The translations under genes were made by a program, and so were the position numbers. Under the pieces are notes generated by a model. It saw only the letters and a list, made by a program, of their open reading frames with translations. It ran no database searches and had not been told where the DNA came from. A stretch of DNA of 64,000 bases, from positions 124,001-188,000 of the forward strand of contig NZ_LQIT01000078.1 in NCBI RefSeq assembly GCF_001499965.1. The letters run 5' to 3'. Below are positions 1 through 18,538 of the stretch, in pieces (position 1 is the first letter of the stretch; every line of letters begins with the position of its first letter). The DNA comes from Mycobacterium sp. GA-2829. GTDB taxonomy: Bacteria; Actinomycetota; Actinomycetes; Mycobacteriales; Mycobacteriaceae.

Positions 1-1094
1 GGTCTCGCACGACGGCGATCGCCGGGGCGGTCGCCGTTCCCGTCGCGATCGCCACACTTCTGTCGGGCTTCCTCGTGGCGATCAACCGGGGCGCCTCGGA
101 TGTCGCACGCGCACAAGCCGATGGACAACTCGTGGCCACCACGACCCGCTTCACGGACTGGGGGACGGTGGACGCGAAGTTCGCTCCTCGGACCATCGCC
201 GACATCGCCGCGCTACCGGGCGTCGACGCGGTCGACAGAATGGCGGAGATCGAGATCAACCTGGCGGACGGATCGCTGGCCTATGTGCGGGCGGAGGATC
301 GGCCTGCGTTCCCGTTCGCGGTGCTCGCCGGCCAGGCTCCGCAAGACAGTATCGAAACGGGTCAACTCGTGGTCGGCGCCGTGCTGGCGCGTGAGCAACG
401 ACTCCGCATCGGCGACCGCCTGCGGCTCGGATCCGGATCACGCGCCCGCGACATGGTCGTCTCCACGGTCGTCGCGACGCCCGAACTGGGCGGGCGCAGG
501 ATCTATCTGCCCTATCCGACCGCCGACGAGATCTTCGGCGCCGAGCCTGCGGGGCTGCTGTTGATCACGCCAGCACCGGGTTTCACCGCCGGCCAGGTCG
601 AGGCCGCGGTCACCTCGCTGCGAATGCCCCAACCGGTGACGGTGATCGACGCCGAGCAGTACCGGACGGCCACCGCCGACGGCGTCGCGCGATTCCTGAC
701 CCCGCTGAACGCATTGAAGTACGGACTGCTCGGGATCGCCTTCATCTCGGTGGCATCGACGCTGTTGCTGGTGGGCATGCGCCGACGGCGGGAGGTCGCT
801 CTCGTCCAGGCCCTGGGAGCCACCCGGTGGAAGGTGTTCGCGATCACGACCCTCGAGGCCCTGTTGGCCGGCGTGACCGGCGCGACCGTGGGGGCGCTGC
901 TGTCGGTGCTCATCATGGCGACCGTCGGTTGGGCAGCGGTGGTGCTCATCGGTTCGGTGACGCCACTGACCTTCCCGTGGTCGGAAGCGGCGAAGTACGC
1001 GGGACTCGCCGCGGTGGCGGCGGTGCTGGCGGCGGTCATACCGGCCTGGCGGAACACCCAGACCGCGCCCGCGACCGAACTTCGGGAAGAGTGA
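1..1094 (+). CDS. FtsX/MacB-type ABC transporter permease, C-terminal part
   Basis: The reading frame is open from the left edge, so the true start lies outside the window; the visible part is about 363 residues. It begins with a hydrophobic segment near positions 20-90, followed by an extracytoplasmic region of about 190 residues. The C-terminal half has three further hydrophobic segments and ends in a cytoplasmic tail. The segment RRRREVALVQALGATRWKV between the first and second of these helices is typical of the FtsX domain of LolC/MacB-type permeases, which work with a separate ATPase in mechanotransmission or export. The stop lies 8 bp from the convergent stop of the NRPS. It could export the product of the neighbouring operon, but it is on the opposite strand and its own operon is not visible, so that link is inference. 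Confidence 0.8.
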   Translation, partial: SRTTAIAGAVAVPVAIATLLSGFLVAINRGASDVARAQADGQLVATTTRFTDWGTVDAKFAPRTIADIAALPGVDAVDRMAEIEINLADGSLAYVRAEDRPAFPFAVLAGQAPQDSIETGQLVVGAVLAREQRLRIGDRLRLGSGSRARDMVVSTVVATPELGGRRIYLPYPTADEIFGAEPAGLLLITPAPGFTAGQVEAAVTSLRMPQPVTVIDAEQYRTATADGVARFLTPLNALKYGLLGIAFISVASTLLLVGMRRRREVALVQALGATRWKVFAITTLEALLAGVTGATVGALLSVLIMATVGWAAVVLIGSVTPLTFPWSEAAKYAGLAAVAAVLAAVIPAWRNTQTAPATELREE

Positions 1095-1102
1095 TAGCAG
1101 GT

Positions 1103-4100
1103 TCAGAAGTGATAAGTGGCGCAACCCACTTCGACTCCGGATCCGACACTGATGATCAACCCGACGTCACCCGGTGCGACGAGACCCCCGCGCCGCGCCT
1201 CGCGAAGTCCGAGCGGGAATGACGAGGTGAACGGATCTGCCGCACAGCGCAACTCGACGAACCGGGACGGGTCGATCTTGATGCGGTACCCGAGCTCGGC
1301 GCGGGCCGCCACGGACAGGAAGGGCGCGAACACGACGGCGATGTCGTCGCAGTGCAATTCCTCCGACTTGAGGAGTTGCGCGACGACGGTGGGCACCGCG
1401 TCGAGGTAGTGGGCCGTCAGATCCGGGTCCCGGTCCACCTGCAACCAGGTCCTTCCGTCGGTGTGGCGGGAGAACGTCTCCAGCGTCCCGCTGTACTCGG
1501 GGAAGTGCGCAAAGGCGAAATCGCCGAAACCGCAGGCGTTGTCCGCAGTCTCACTCAGCAGGACGGCCGAACCCAACTCGGCGACACCGTATGCGGGATG
1601 GCCGGAGTCGGGGCCGTTGGTCTCGACCTCCGAGGCCATCACGATCGCGTGGTGGGCTCGCTTCGCCTCGAGCATCCGTACGGCGACCTGGCATGCGGCG
1701 AGGAACCCGACACCGCCGTTGAGCACATCGAACGCCAGTGTCGTCGGGGCGTCCGGCGATTGCGCATCGTCGTTGATGCCGAGCTCGCCCGCGACGAACG
1801 CCGCGATCGCGGGTTCACTGATGAAATCCTCGCGATAGACGCCTGCGTGGATCATCAGGTCGATCGCCGTACGTTCGACCCCGCTCTCGGCGAGACATTC
1901 GGCGGCGGCGGTGGCCGCCATCTGGATCGCGCTCGGTGAGCTCACGGTCCCGGGATCGCAGATGCCGACACCGTCGATGCGGACACGCGTCGACGTTCGT
2001 CCGGCAGGAGGGCGGCCTGCCGCCGATGCCACCGAACGGCGGGGTCTGCGGTCCGGCGTACGGCGGAGCCGGTCGGGCAGGTCGTCGAAGGTGTACAGCG
2101 CAGCGCCCACCGTCTGCCCGGAGCCGGTGATCCCGAAAACGACGTTGTCACCCGATTTGATGCGGTTCGCCAGGATGTGATCCTTGACGGCGACGAAATG
2201 TGTTGTGCTGGCGGTGTTCCCACGTTCGGCGAGGTTGACGATCGTGTTGCCGGGATGCGCGACGACCTCCCCGAACAATTTGTTGATCGCCGACACCCCG
2301 TCGTGGATCGACGCCTCGGACGTCTGATGCATGATGATGTGGTCGCAGTGCTCCGGCCGCCACCCGTGCCGCCGCATCACGTCGGCGACGAACGGTACGG
2401 TGCGCTTGACCGCGACGGCGGTCCCCGAGATCGAATCGCAGATCATGATGGCGCCGCCATGCGGCTGGTCGGTCGCCCTGCCCACACACAGCGTGCTGTA
2501 CCGGCCCAGGGTGGCGAGGTCGATGTCGTGGAAGCCGGTGCGCCGGTCGCTGCCGCGTTCGAGGATCACCGCCGCGCCCGCGTCACCGAGGGTGAGACAG
2601 GCCAGCCGCGGGTCCATCGGCCCGGAGATCTCTTTCTGGGCGGTCTCGGTGAGCTGGGTGATGTATTCACCGCTGACCACCATGGCGGTGTGGACCCGTC
2701 CGGTGTCGAGGAACGCCTCGGCCACCGTGATCCCGGTGAACATGCCCGCGCACGCGTTGGAGATGTCGAAGGCGGTGGCGTTGACCAGTCCGCACAGGTC
2801 GCGCAGGCGTGCGGCCGTACTGGGTTCGAAGACGAATTTCTGCCCCGGCCCGTCGCAGCGCGAGACGTTGCAGCAGAGCAGCAGATCGATCTCTTCGGGA
2901 ACGTAACTCGAGTGCATCAGACAGTCCGTAGCCGCTTGGCGCGCCAGGTCGATGGCGTATTCGCCCCGGCCGGCAGTCCGGCGGGTCCGGATCCCGGTGA
3001 GGCGTTCCAGCGGGATGCCGATCGGGTTCGCGCAGTCGTCCAGGACGGCCCCGGTCGATACGACGGTCGGCGGCAGATACGTTCCGAGACTTTCGATGAC
3101 GGTGTTGCGCCGGTCGACGTCGTGCCCGACGCCCCCGGTCGCGACCACGTGCTCGACGGTGTGCGGCGCCGTGGCGCCGGGGTCGGGTGCTGGACCGCCA
3201 CACCCCTCCGCTGCTGCCACGTTCCCCGGGTAGGCCTCCGCCAACTCCGCGACCGTGCCGCAGAGGAACACCGATTCCGGTGTGAGCGGCACCCCGGCGC
3301 GCTGCGCACGGGCGGCGACGTCGAGGCTGTGGCTCGATGAACCGCCCAGCGCGAAGAAGTCGTCGTGCACACCGATTCGGTCGTGGCCGAGGACCTCACT
3401 CCAGATCTCGGCGAGAATCCGTTCTGTGGGCGTTCGCGGTGCCACATAGGGCGTCTGCTCGGGTGCCGACAGATCCGTGGTCGGCGCCGAGAGGGCTTTA
3501 CGGTCGATCTTTCCGCTCGACGTGCGCGGTAGCGCCTCAGTGGGGCGGAACACCGCGGGCAACATCGCCGCGGGCAGGCGCGCGTGGAGGAACCGGCGCA
3601 GGTCGGTGGTGGTCGGCGGGTCACCCGGCGCCGTCGGTGTGAAGTATGCGGCCAGCATCCTGTTGCCCCGGCCGTCATCGACGGCGACGACGGCGTTCTC
3701 GCCGACGGCGGGGTGCTGATTCAGTGCGGCCTCGATCTCCCCGGGCTCGATGCGGACGCCGCGGATCTTCACCTGATCGTCGCGCCTGCCCAGGTACTCG
3801 ATGTCGCCGTCGGCGTTGTAGCGAGCGAGATCACCGGTCCGGTAGAGCTTCTCGCCCTCGCGATCGGCGAACGGATCGGTGACGAACGCCGCTGCGGTCG
3901 CGTCCGCGCGGTTGAGATAACCCCGGCCCACCGCGGCGCCGCCGATGAACATTTCACCGGGCACGCCGACGGGCACCGGCGTCATGGCCGCGTCCAGGAT
4001 GTGGATCCGGGTGTTGGCGATCGGCCGCCCGATCGGGACCGTCGACACGCCGCAGCCGCGCCGGCAGTCGTAATAGGTGACACCGACCGAGGCTTCCGCG

Positions 4101-6422
4101 GGCCCGTACTCGTTCCACAGTTGCGCATCGAAAGTGGAGAAGAAGCGCACGGCGAGATCTTGCGGGAGTACCTCACCGGCGCTGAACACCCGACGCAGCT
4201 CGACGCACTCGGCCACCGTCGGTTCTGCGAGGAATGAGCGCAACAACGACGGTACGAAGAACAATGTGGTGACCCGTTGCTCGACGACGGTCCTGACCAG
4301 ATAACCGTTGTCCTTGTGCCCGTCGGGCGCCGCGACGACCAGCCGCGCCCCGGCGATCAGCGGCCAGAAGATCTCGAGTACGGAAGCGTCGAAGGTCACA
4401 GGCGTCTTGTGCAGCACGCGATCTTCGGCGGTGAGTCGGTAGGTGTCCTGCATCCACAGCAGCCGGTTGCGGATGCCCCCGTGGGTGTTCAGCGCCGCTT
4501 TGGGCACGCCGGTTGACCCCGAGGTGTGGATGACGTACGCCAGGTGTTCGGCTCCGGTATCGGCACACACGGGACCGCCGTCGCGGGCGGGATGCGGGAC
4601 GTCGAGACACAGACGGGGGCCGGTGAAGCCGGACAGGTGCTCGAGGTGCCGCTGCATGGTGACGCACGGGGCGGCGTCGGGTAGTTCTGCGATCAGGGCG
4701 GCCGTACGGTTCGCCGGCTGTGCGGGGTCCAGCGGCATGAAGGCCCCGCCTGCTTTCAGCACCCCGAGCAGGGCGACGATCAGATCCAACGACCGCTCGA
4801 GCAGTACGGGCACCACGGTGTCCGGCTCGACGCCGAGCGCACGGAGGTGTTGAGCGACTTCTGCTGCCTGGCGGTCTAATTCGCGGTAGGTCAGGGATTC
4901 GTCCCCGTACGTGACCGCGACGGCGTCGGGAATCCGCTGAACCGTCCGTGCCACGAGGTCGTGCAGACACGGGGGGCCGTCGAAGGTCCGTGTGGTGTCG
5001 TTCCACTCACGCTGGTCGCGGCGCTCTCGCGCGGTGAGCAACGGCAGTTCGGACAGTCGCATGTCGGGGTGCGCGGCGACGCCTTCGAGCAGCGTGAGCA
5101 GGTGGTCGCCCATTCGCTCGATCGTCGATGCGTCGAACAAGTCGGTGTTGTACTGCATCGCGAACGACAGTCCGCCGTCGCTCTCCCCCGCCATCAGCGT
5201 CAACTCCAGCGGCGCACCGCCCTGCCCGATGTGGAGGGTTTCGATGTCCAGCACCGCGCTGCTCTTGCCGACGCCACCGAGGACGTTGTCGAACCGCCGC
5301 GCCTGCTCCCAGGCGAACGAGGTCTGGAACACCGGTGAATGACCCGGATCCCGGGTCGGGGCGAGGCGCTCGACCAGCAGTGGGAACGGGAACTCCTGGT
5401 GGGCGAGGGCGCTCAGCACCGTCTCCTTCACCCGGCCGAGCATGGCGGTGAACGGCGGGTCGTCGCACATCTCGATCCGCAGCACCACTGGATTGGCGAC
5501 GTAGCCGACCACGTCTTCGAGCGCACCGTCGTCGCGGCACGCGAAGGGCGAGCCGATGTGGACCGCGTCCTGTCCGCTGTAGCGGTGCAGCAGGGCGGCG
5601 TAGGCGGTCAGCACCGCGACGTACGGCGTCACGCCTGCGCGTTTCGCCGAACTTTTCACTCTGGCCGTGCAGTCACGGTCGAGGCGGAACCGGTGGACGG
5701 CTCCCCGGTAGCTCTGCAGCGTGCGCGACGGCCGATCCGTCGGCAGTTGCAGTACCGGTATGTCGCCGGTGAGTCGTTCGCGCCAGTACTCCCAATGGCT
5801 TTCGCCGACGCCGCTGGCCACCATCCGGCGTTGCCGGTCGACGAAGTCGAGGTAGTTCCCCCGCGGTGGCGCGGGCCGCTCCCCTCCCAGTTCGGCGGCG
5901 TAGAGAAGGCACAACTCGTCGAGCATCACGTCGATCGCCCAGAAGTCGACCGCGATGTGATGCACCGACAGGACGAGGACATGCTCATGTGCTGATCGGC
6001 GCAACAGCGTGAAACGAAGAACGGGGCCGGTTTCCAGATCGAACGGACGGTGCGCCTCACGGTGCAGCACCTCCTCGACACCCTCACCGTCACCGAAGTC
6101 TTCGCGGTTGATGTGCACCGGCCAGCCCGGATGGACCAGTTGCACCGGCTCACCCTCGCGGACGCCATAGGTGGTGCGCAGCACCGGATGGCGGTCGACG
6201 AGTGCCTGGGCGGCGCGCTCGAGGGCCGCTACGTTCAGTTCGCCGCGGATCCTGCCCGCGAAGGTGATCGTGTACGCGGGGCTGCCCGGCGCGAGCTTGT
6301 GCAGGAACCACATCGACCGCTGCCCGAACGACATGGGGTGAACCGACGCCGACATTCCGGCCTGCTCCATCAGCAGCCGGGACAGCAGGATTCGCTTCTC
6401 GTCGGCCGAAAGGCCTGCGATG

Positions 6423-6439
<17 letters not shown>
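1103..6439 (-). CDS. Nonribosomal peptide synthetase C-A-PCP fused to two FabH-like (KAS III) domains
   Basis: This is a 1,778-residue multidomain enzyme. The condensation domain (about 40-450) has the HHxxxD motif at 163-168 (HHIAVDF). The adenylation domain (about 480-1000) has HTSGSTGVPK, NEYGPAE and YRTGDLARY motifs. A peptidyl carrier carries GGSSSHSLD near 1033. Then comes a KAS III-like domain (about 1110-1440) with all three catalytic elements: Cys in SNACAGMF near 1230, His in IIMHQTS, and Asn in ERGNTAS. A second KAS III-like domain (about 1485-1778) has lost them: FDVLNGGVGF replaces the Cys motif and no HQ motif is visible. No thioesterase or reductase domain is present. By family knowledge, C joins the polyketide acyl chain from the upstream PKS to one amino acid. 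Release by the KAS III pair is inference. By manual alignment the A-pocket reads D-A-L-F-F-A-E-V-G, which gives no confident substrate. ATG 6439 is preferred over GTG 6448 because an AGAGGG sits about 10 nt upstream. The start overlaps the PKS end by 17 bp, implying coupled translation. Confidence 0.85.
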
Positions 6440-15026
<8,587 letters not shown>

Positions 15027-15052
15027 GGTTCATCCGATCTGGGGCTGATCTG

Positions 15053-15871
15053 TCAACGGTTGGTGGTTGCCACGCCGCCGTGCTCGCGCACGTCGAGCAC
15101 GGTCCTCCTGAAGCGCTCGGCGCCCGCGACCCGCGCCGCGTCCCCCACGAGGACCGGCGCGAGCCGGCCGATCAGCCCGGCCAGTCGGACACCACTGCCC
15201 GCCACGGTGGTCTCGGCGCGGTTGCGCTCCACCGCCCGCTCGACCGCCGCCGCCACCTCGTCGGCCGAATTCGTGGCGATCCGGCGCGGCAACGGAACCC
15301 CGAGTTGAACGGACATCCCCACGTCGCGGATGGGGCCGGGGAACACCGTCGACACCCCGATCCCGTCGCGGTGCAGTTCTTGGCGCAGCGCCAGCCCCAG
15401 TCCGCGTAGGCCCCACTTCGTCGCCGTGTACACCGGGCTGTTGGCCGATGTGGCGACGAAACCCGCGACCGAGCAGACGAAAACGATGTGGCCCGATCCC
15501 CGCCGCCTCATCGCGGGTACGACGGCGCGGGCCAGTTCGGCCGGGGCGAGGAGATTGATGCGAACCGCTTCCTCGAGCGCGTCCCGGGAGATCTCGGCGA
15601 GGCCCTCGACGGGCCCGACTCCGGCGCTGGTGACCAGGACGTCGATCTGACCGGCGTCCTCGAGTAGGGCCAGGACATCGTCGGATTCGGTCAGGTCGGC
15701 GACGACGCCGCGTGCGGGCGGGCCAAGGGCGTCGACGAGCTCGGTGAGTCCCTCACGTCGCCGCCCGGTGAGGACCATTCGACAGCCGCGGGTCGCAAGG
15801 CGGCACGCTATGGCGTTGCCGATGCCACCGGTGGCACCGGTGACAAGTACACGACGACCTTCGAGCCGCAT
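15053..15871 (-). CDS. Short-chain dehydrogenase/reductase, first gene of the lipopeptide operon
   Basis: This is a 272-residue classical SDR. The N-terminal cofactor motif is TGATGGIG at about 11-18, VTSAGVGP fits the NAG-type element, and YTATKWG carries the catalytic Tyr-x-x-x-Lys, with an upstream Ser in VCSVAGF. It has no membrane segment. It resembles DltE/YqjQ-type SDRs, whose substrates are poorly defined. It lies immediately upstream of the PKS on the same strand (26 bp gap), so it probably reduces or oxidises an intermediate or the released product, which is inference from context. The ATG start has only a weak purine-rich stretch ahead of it (GGTCGGGGTCACC). Confidence 0.8.
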   Translation of the reverse strand: MRLEGRRVLVTGATGGIGNAIACRLATRGCRMVLTGRRREGLTELVDALGPPARGVVADLTESDDVLALLEDAGQIDVLVTSAGVGPVEGLAEISRDALEEAVRINLLAPAELARAVVPAMRRRGSGHIVFVCSVAGFVATSANSPVYTATKWGLRGLGLALRQELHRDGIGVSTVFPGPIRDVGMSVQLGVPLPRRIATNSADEVAAAVERAVERNRAETTVAGSGVRLAGLIGRLAPVLVGDAARVAGAERFRRTVLDVREHGGVATTNR

Positions 15872-16132
15872 GGTGACCCCGACCAGCTGAGCGCAACGAT
15901 GAGGCAGAATTTACGCCCCAATTGACTCGCCCGTAAGTGTCGCGGCTAACGTCACGGCAGCATCTTGAGTGCGCAATGACCTTGTTCTGGTTACGTGTTC
16001 GGGCCATTGTTCGATGCCCATTTGCTGCGTTTATGGCACCCCTTGCCGAATTCCGCAAGACATTCATGATCGGAATTGATCACGGCCGAGGAAACTTTGT
16101 TGCGGATGCATTCGCTTCCTGCGCGGTGTCGG
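15872..16132. promoter_or_regulatory. Intergenic region upstream of the SDR-PKS-NRPS operon
   Basis: This is 261 bp without a convincing ORF. It is visibly richer in A+T than its surroundings and must hold the promoter for the minus-strand biosynthetic operon, plus the 3' end of the CNMP gene transcript. A small perfect palindrome TGATC-GGAATT-GATCA at 16067-16082 could be an operator, but with 5-bp arms it may be chance. No hairpin followed by a T-run was seen for the CNMP gene. Confidence 0.4.
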
Positions 16133-16576
16133 TCAGGCGCGGTCGGGCTCCGCCGCAGGCGTCTGCGTCATATGCCGCGCGATCGTGTCGTCGACGGTGC
16201 CCCGCAGTGCCGGGATCTCGTCGAGCAGGCGCGCGAAGTCGTCGCGGTCGATCCGCAACACCTCCGCCGGGCCTGTCGTCGTCACGGTGGCCGAGCGGAG
16301 CTTGCCGCGACGCAGCGCGGATTCGCCGAGGACCTCCCCCGGCGGGATCATCGCCACACGGTCGCGGCCGAGAAAAACCGCGGCCTCACCGCTGAGCAGG
16401 ATGAAGCAGGCGTCCGACGGGGTCTGTTCGTGGATCAACGGCCAGGGCGCCGAGGTCGACGTGTGGTGGGAGGCATGGACGAGGCGCGTCAAATCGTCGT
16501 CGGAGAAGTTCGCGAATGCCGGGAACTCCCTGAGCCGACCGACGTCCTCTTTTTCCCTCTTCGCGCGCGAATTCAT
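16133..16576 (-). CDS. Cyclic nucleotide-binding domain protein
   Basis: This 147-residue protein is essentially one cyclic-nucleotide-binding (CNMP/CRP-like) beta-roll. The pattern is visible in ACFILLSGEAAVFL, then IPPGEVLGESALRRGKLRSATV, which matches the phosphate-binding cassette region (G-E-x-A-L-...-R-x-A-T-V), then the hinge helix DDFARLLDEIPALR. There is no C-terminal helix-turn-helix, so it is not a CRP-type transcription factor on its own. The role is unknown: a stand-alone nucleotide sensor or a regulatory partner. ATG 16576 is preceded by AGGAGCGGAC, a good ribosome binding site. It is transcribed towards the lipopeptide operon, with a 261-bp gap, and away from cobG. Confidence 0.75.
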   Translation of the reverse strand: MNSRAKREKEDVGRLREFPAFANFSDDDLTRLVHASHHTSTSAPWPLIHEQTPSDACFILLSGEAAVFLGRDRVAMIPPGEVLGESALRRGKLRSATVTTTGPAEVLRIDRDDFARLLDEIPALRGTVDDTIARHMTQTPAAEPDRA

Positions 16577-16779
16577 GTCCGCTCCTGTTCCGGCGATCGA
16601 CCATCGACACCGCGGAGCCTAGTAAAAGGTGTCCCGCGACAATTCCGGAAAAGCACATCGAATGTCGGACATAGTGCCCAGATCAAACAATTGTCGAACG
16701 TCCGTGCAAGAAATGCTTCAGACACGTGAGCGCGCGCCCGGCCGTCCCGTGCACCACACGCTCCATAGAATGGCCGGCA
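16577..16779. promoter_or_regulatory. Divergent promoter region between the CNMP gene and cobG
   Basis: This is 203 bp separating the CNMP start from the cobG start. It contains an A+T-richer stretch (about 16620-16710), as expected for two divergent promoters. I looked for a cobalamin riboswitch ahead of cobG and saw no B12-box-like GCCACTG element or obvious multi-stem leader, so control of cobGHIJ by a riboswitch is not supported here. Confidence 0.4.
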
Positions 16780-17901
16780 GTGACGACACGATCCCGCGAT
16801 CAGGACGCGTGCCCGGGCGCCCTCTCGGTGCACCGGGCCGCCGACGGTGCGCTGGCCCGGATCCGGTTGCCCGGCGGAATGATCTCCGGGTCGGCGCTCA
16901 CCGCGCTGGCCCAGGCGGCCACCCAGTTCGGCACCCCGGACCTCGAGGTGACCTCACGCGGCAACCTGCAGATCCGCGGCATCACCGACACCGCGGCCGT
17001 CGCCGCCGCGGTCGCGGCCGCCGGGCTGTTGCCGTCCCCCACCCACGAACGGGTCCGCAACATCGTCGCCTCCCCGCTGTCCGGGCGGTCGGGCGGTCTG
17101 GCCGACATCCGGTCGTTGATCGTCGACCTCGACGACGCGATCCGACGCGACCCCGCGCTCGCGGAGCTCTCGGGCCGGTTCTGGTTCGGCCTCGACGACG
17201 GCCGCGGCGATGTCTCGGGTCTGGGCACCGACGTCGGAGTGCACGCCCTCGACGGCGAGCAGGCGGCGCTGCTTCTGGCCGGCCGCGACACCGGGGTGCG
17301 GCTGGCGCTCGATGAGGCGGTACGCACGCTGGTCGACGTGGCACGCCGGTTCGCCGCCGTCCGCGGCACCGCCTGGCGGGTGGGGGAACTCGCCGCGCGC
17401 GAGGATCTGCTGGACGGGTTCGCGGTCACGGCGGAACCCGGCGCCACGTGGCCGCCGCTGGTGCGCCCGCCGGTCGGCTGGATCCCCCAGCACGACGGCC
17501 GGGTCACGCTCGGCGCCGGGGTGCGGCTCGGGGTGCTGCCCGCCCGGACCGCCGAGTTCGTCGGCGCGGTCGAGGCCCCGGTGATCGTCACGCCGTGGCG
17601 GTCATTGCTGATCTGCGACCTCGACGAGGGCGTCGCCGACGTCGCGCTGCGCGTGCTGGCCCCGATGGGATTGGTGTTCGACGAGAACTCGCCGTGGCTC
17701 GACGTCAGCGCGTGCACCGGCAGCCCAGGCTGCGAGCGGTCGGCCGCCGATGTGCGCGCCGATGCGGCCGCCGCCGTCGACGACCCCGCCGAGGGGCACC
17801 GCCACTTCGTCGGATGCGAGCGCGGCTGCGGCAGCCCGCCGGTCGGCGAGGTGCTGATCGCCGGTCCGGACGGTTATCGGCCGCGCGAGCGCCCGTCGTA
17901 G
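16780..17901 (+). CDS. cobG: Precorrin-3B synthase
   Basis: CobG oxidatively converts precorrin-3A to precorrin-3B in the aerobic cobalamin pathway. The protein is 373 residues from the GTG at 16780. It shows the nitrite/sulfite-reductase-like ferrodoxin fold hallmark LTSRGNLQIRGI-type segment (here EVTSRGNLQIRGIT near 65). The C-terminal [4Fe-4S]/siroheme-type cysteine pattern is ACTGSPGC followed by GCERGCG. An in-frame ATG at 16726 exists, but the conserved N-terminus (RDQDACPGALSVH) begins right after the GTG, so the GTG is preferred. It is followed after 1 bp by cobH, the first two genes of a tight cobG-cobH-cobIJ operon. Confidence 0.9.
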   Translation: MTTRSRDQDACPGALSVHRAADGALARIRLPGGMISGSALTALAQAATQFGTPDLEVTSRGNLQIRGITDTAAVAAAVAAAGLLPSPTHERVRNIVASPLSGRSGGLADIRSLIVDLDDAIRRDPALAELSGRFWFGLDDGRGDVSGLGTDVGVHALDGEQAALLLAGRDTGVRLALDEAVRTLVDVARRFAAVRGTAWRVGELAAREDLLDGFAVTAEPGATWPPLVRPPVGWIPQHDGRVTLGAGVRLGVLPARTAEFVGAVEAPVIVTPWRSLLICDLDEGVADVALRVLAPMGLVFDENSPWLDVSACTGSPGCERSAADVRADAAAAVDDPAEGHRHFVGCERGCGSPPVGEVLIAGPDGYRPRERPS

Positions 17902-17902
17902 G

Positions 17903-18538
17903 GTGAGCGGCGTGCTCGACTACATCCGCGACGCCGCCGAGATCTACCGGCAGTCGTTCGCGACGATCCGCGCGGAGGCGGATCTCGCACGTTTCCCCGA
18001 CGACGTGGCGCGGGTGGTGGTCCGGCTGATCCACACGTGCGGTCAGATCGACGTGACCGACCACGTGGCGTTCAGCGACGACGTCGTCGTGCGGGCGCAG
18101 GGCGCGCTCGCCGCGGGCGCCCCGGTGCTGTGCGACTCATCGATGGTCGCGGCGGGCATCACCCGGTCCCGGCTGCCCGCCGACAACGAGGTGGTGTCGC
18201 TGGTCGCCGATCCACGCGCCCCTGAACTCGCCGCGCGGATGGGGTTCACCCGGTCGGCAGCGGCGGTCGATCTGTGGGCCGGCCGCCTCGGCGGTGCGGT
18301 GCTCGCGATCGGGAACGCGCCGACCGCGCTGTTCCGGCTGCTCGAGCTCATCGACGACGGCGCGCCGGTTCCTGCCGCGGTCCTCGGCGGCCCGGTCGGT
18401 TTCGTCGGCTCGGCGCAGTCCAAGGAGGAACTCATCGCCAGACCTCGCGGGATGTCGTATCTGGTCGTGACCGGTAGACGCGGCGGCAGCGCCATGGCGG
18501 CGGCCGCGGTGAATGCGATTGCGAGCGAACGCGAATGA
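17903..18538 (+). CDS. cobH: Precorrin-8X methylmutase
   Basis: CobH moves a methyl group from C-11 to C-12 of precorrin-8X to give hydrogenobyrinate. The 211-residue sequence shows the family signature VVRLIHTCGQIDV, with the catalytic His, and the CDSSMVAAGITRSRLP segment. The length is normal for the family. The start is a GTG 1 bp after the cobG stop; a second GTG at 17912 is possible because the family often starts at the MLDYxRDAAEIY motif. The stop overlaps the ATG of cobIJ by 4 bp (ATGA), so translation is probably coupled. Confidence 0.93.
   Translation: MSGVLDYIRDAAEIYRQSFATIRAEADLARFPDDVARVVVRLIHTCGQIDVTDHVAFSDDVVVRAQGALAAGAPVLCDSSMVAAGITRSRLPADNEVVSLVADPRAPELAARMGFTRSAAAVDLWAGRLGGAVLAIGNAPTALFRLLELIDDGAPVPAAVLGGPVGFVGSAQSKEELIARPRGMSYLVVTGRRGGSAMAAAAVNAIASERE

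Noticed and set aside
438..1124. Long antisense open frame opposite the FtsX permease (228 aa)
   Set aside because: High-GC shadow: arginine/glycine-rich translation with no motif, fully inside a better supported gene.
1103..3110. HMG-CoA synthase-like beta-branching domain at the end of the NRPS
   Set aside because: The motifs (SNACAGMF, HQTS, GNTAS) fit KAS III better, and no ECH or decarboxylase partners of a beta-branching cassette are present.
15872..16132. Small gene starting at 15976 on the plus strand (MTLFWLRVRAIVRCPF)
   Set aside because: It has no ribosome binding site or conserved pattern, and the frame continues into the antisense of the CNMP gene.
16577..16779. Cobalamin riboswitch upstream of cobG
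   Set aside because: No B12 box or multi-stem pattern could be found by eye.
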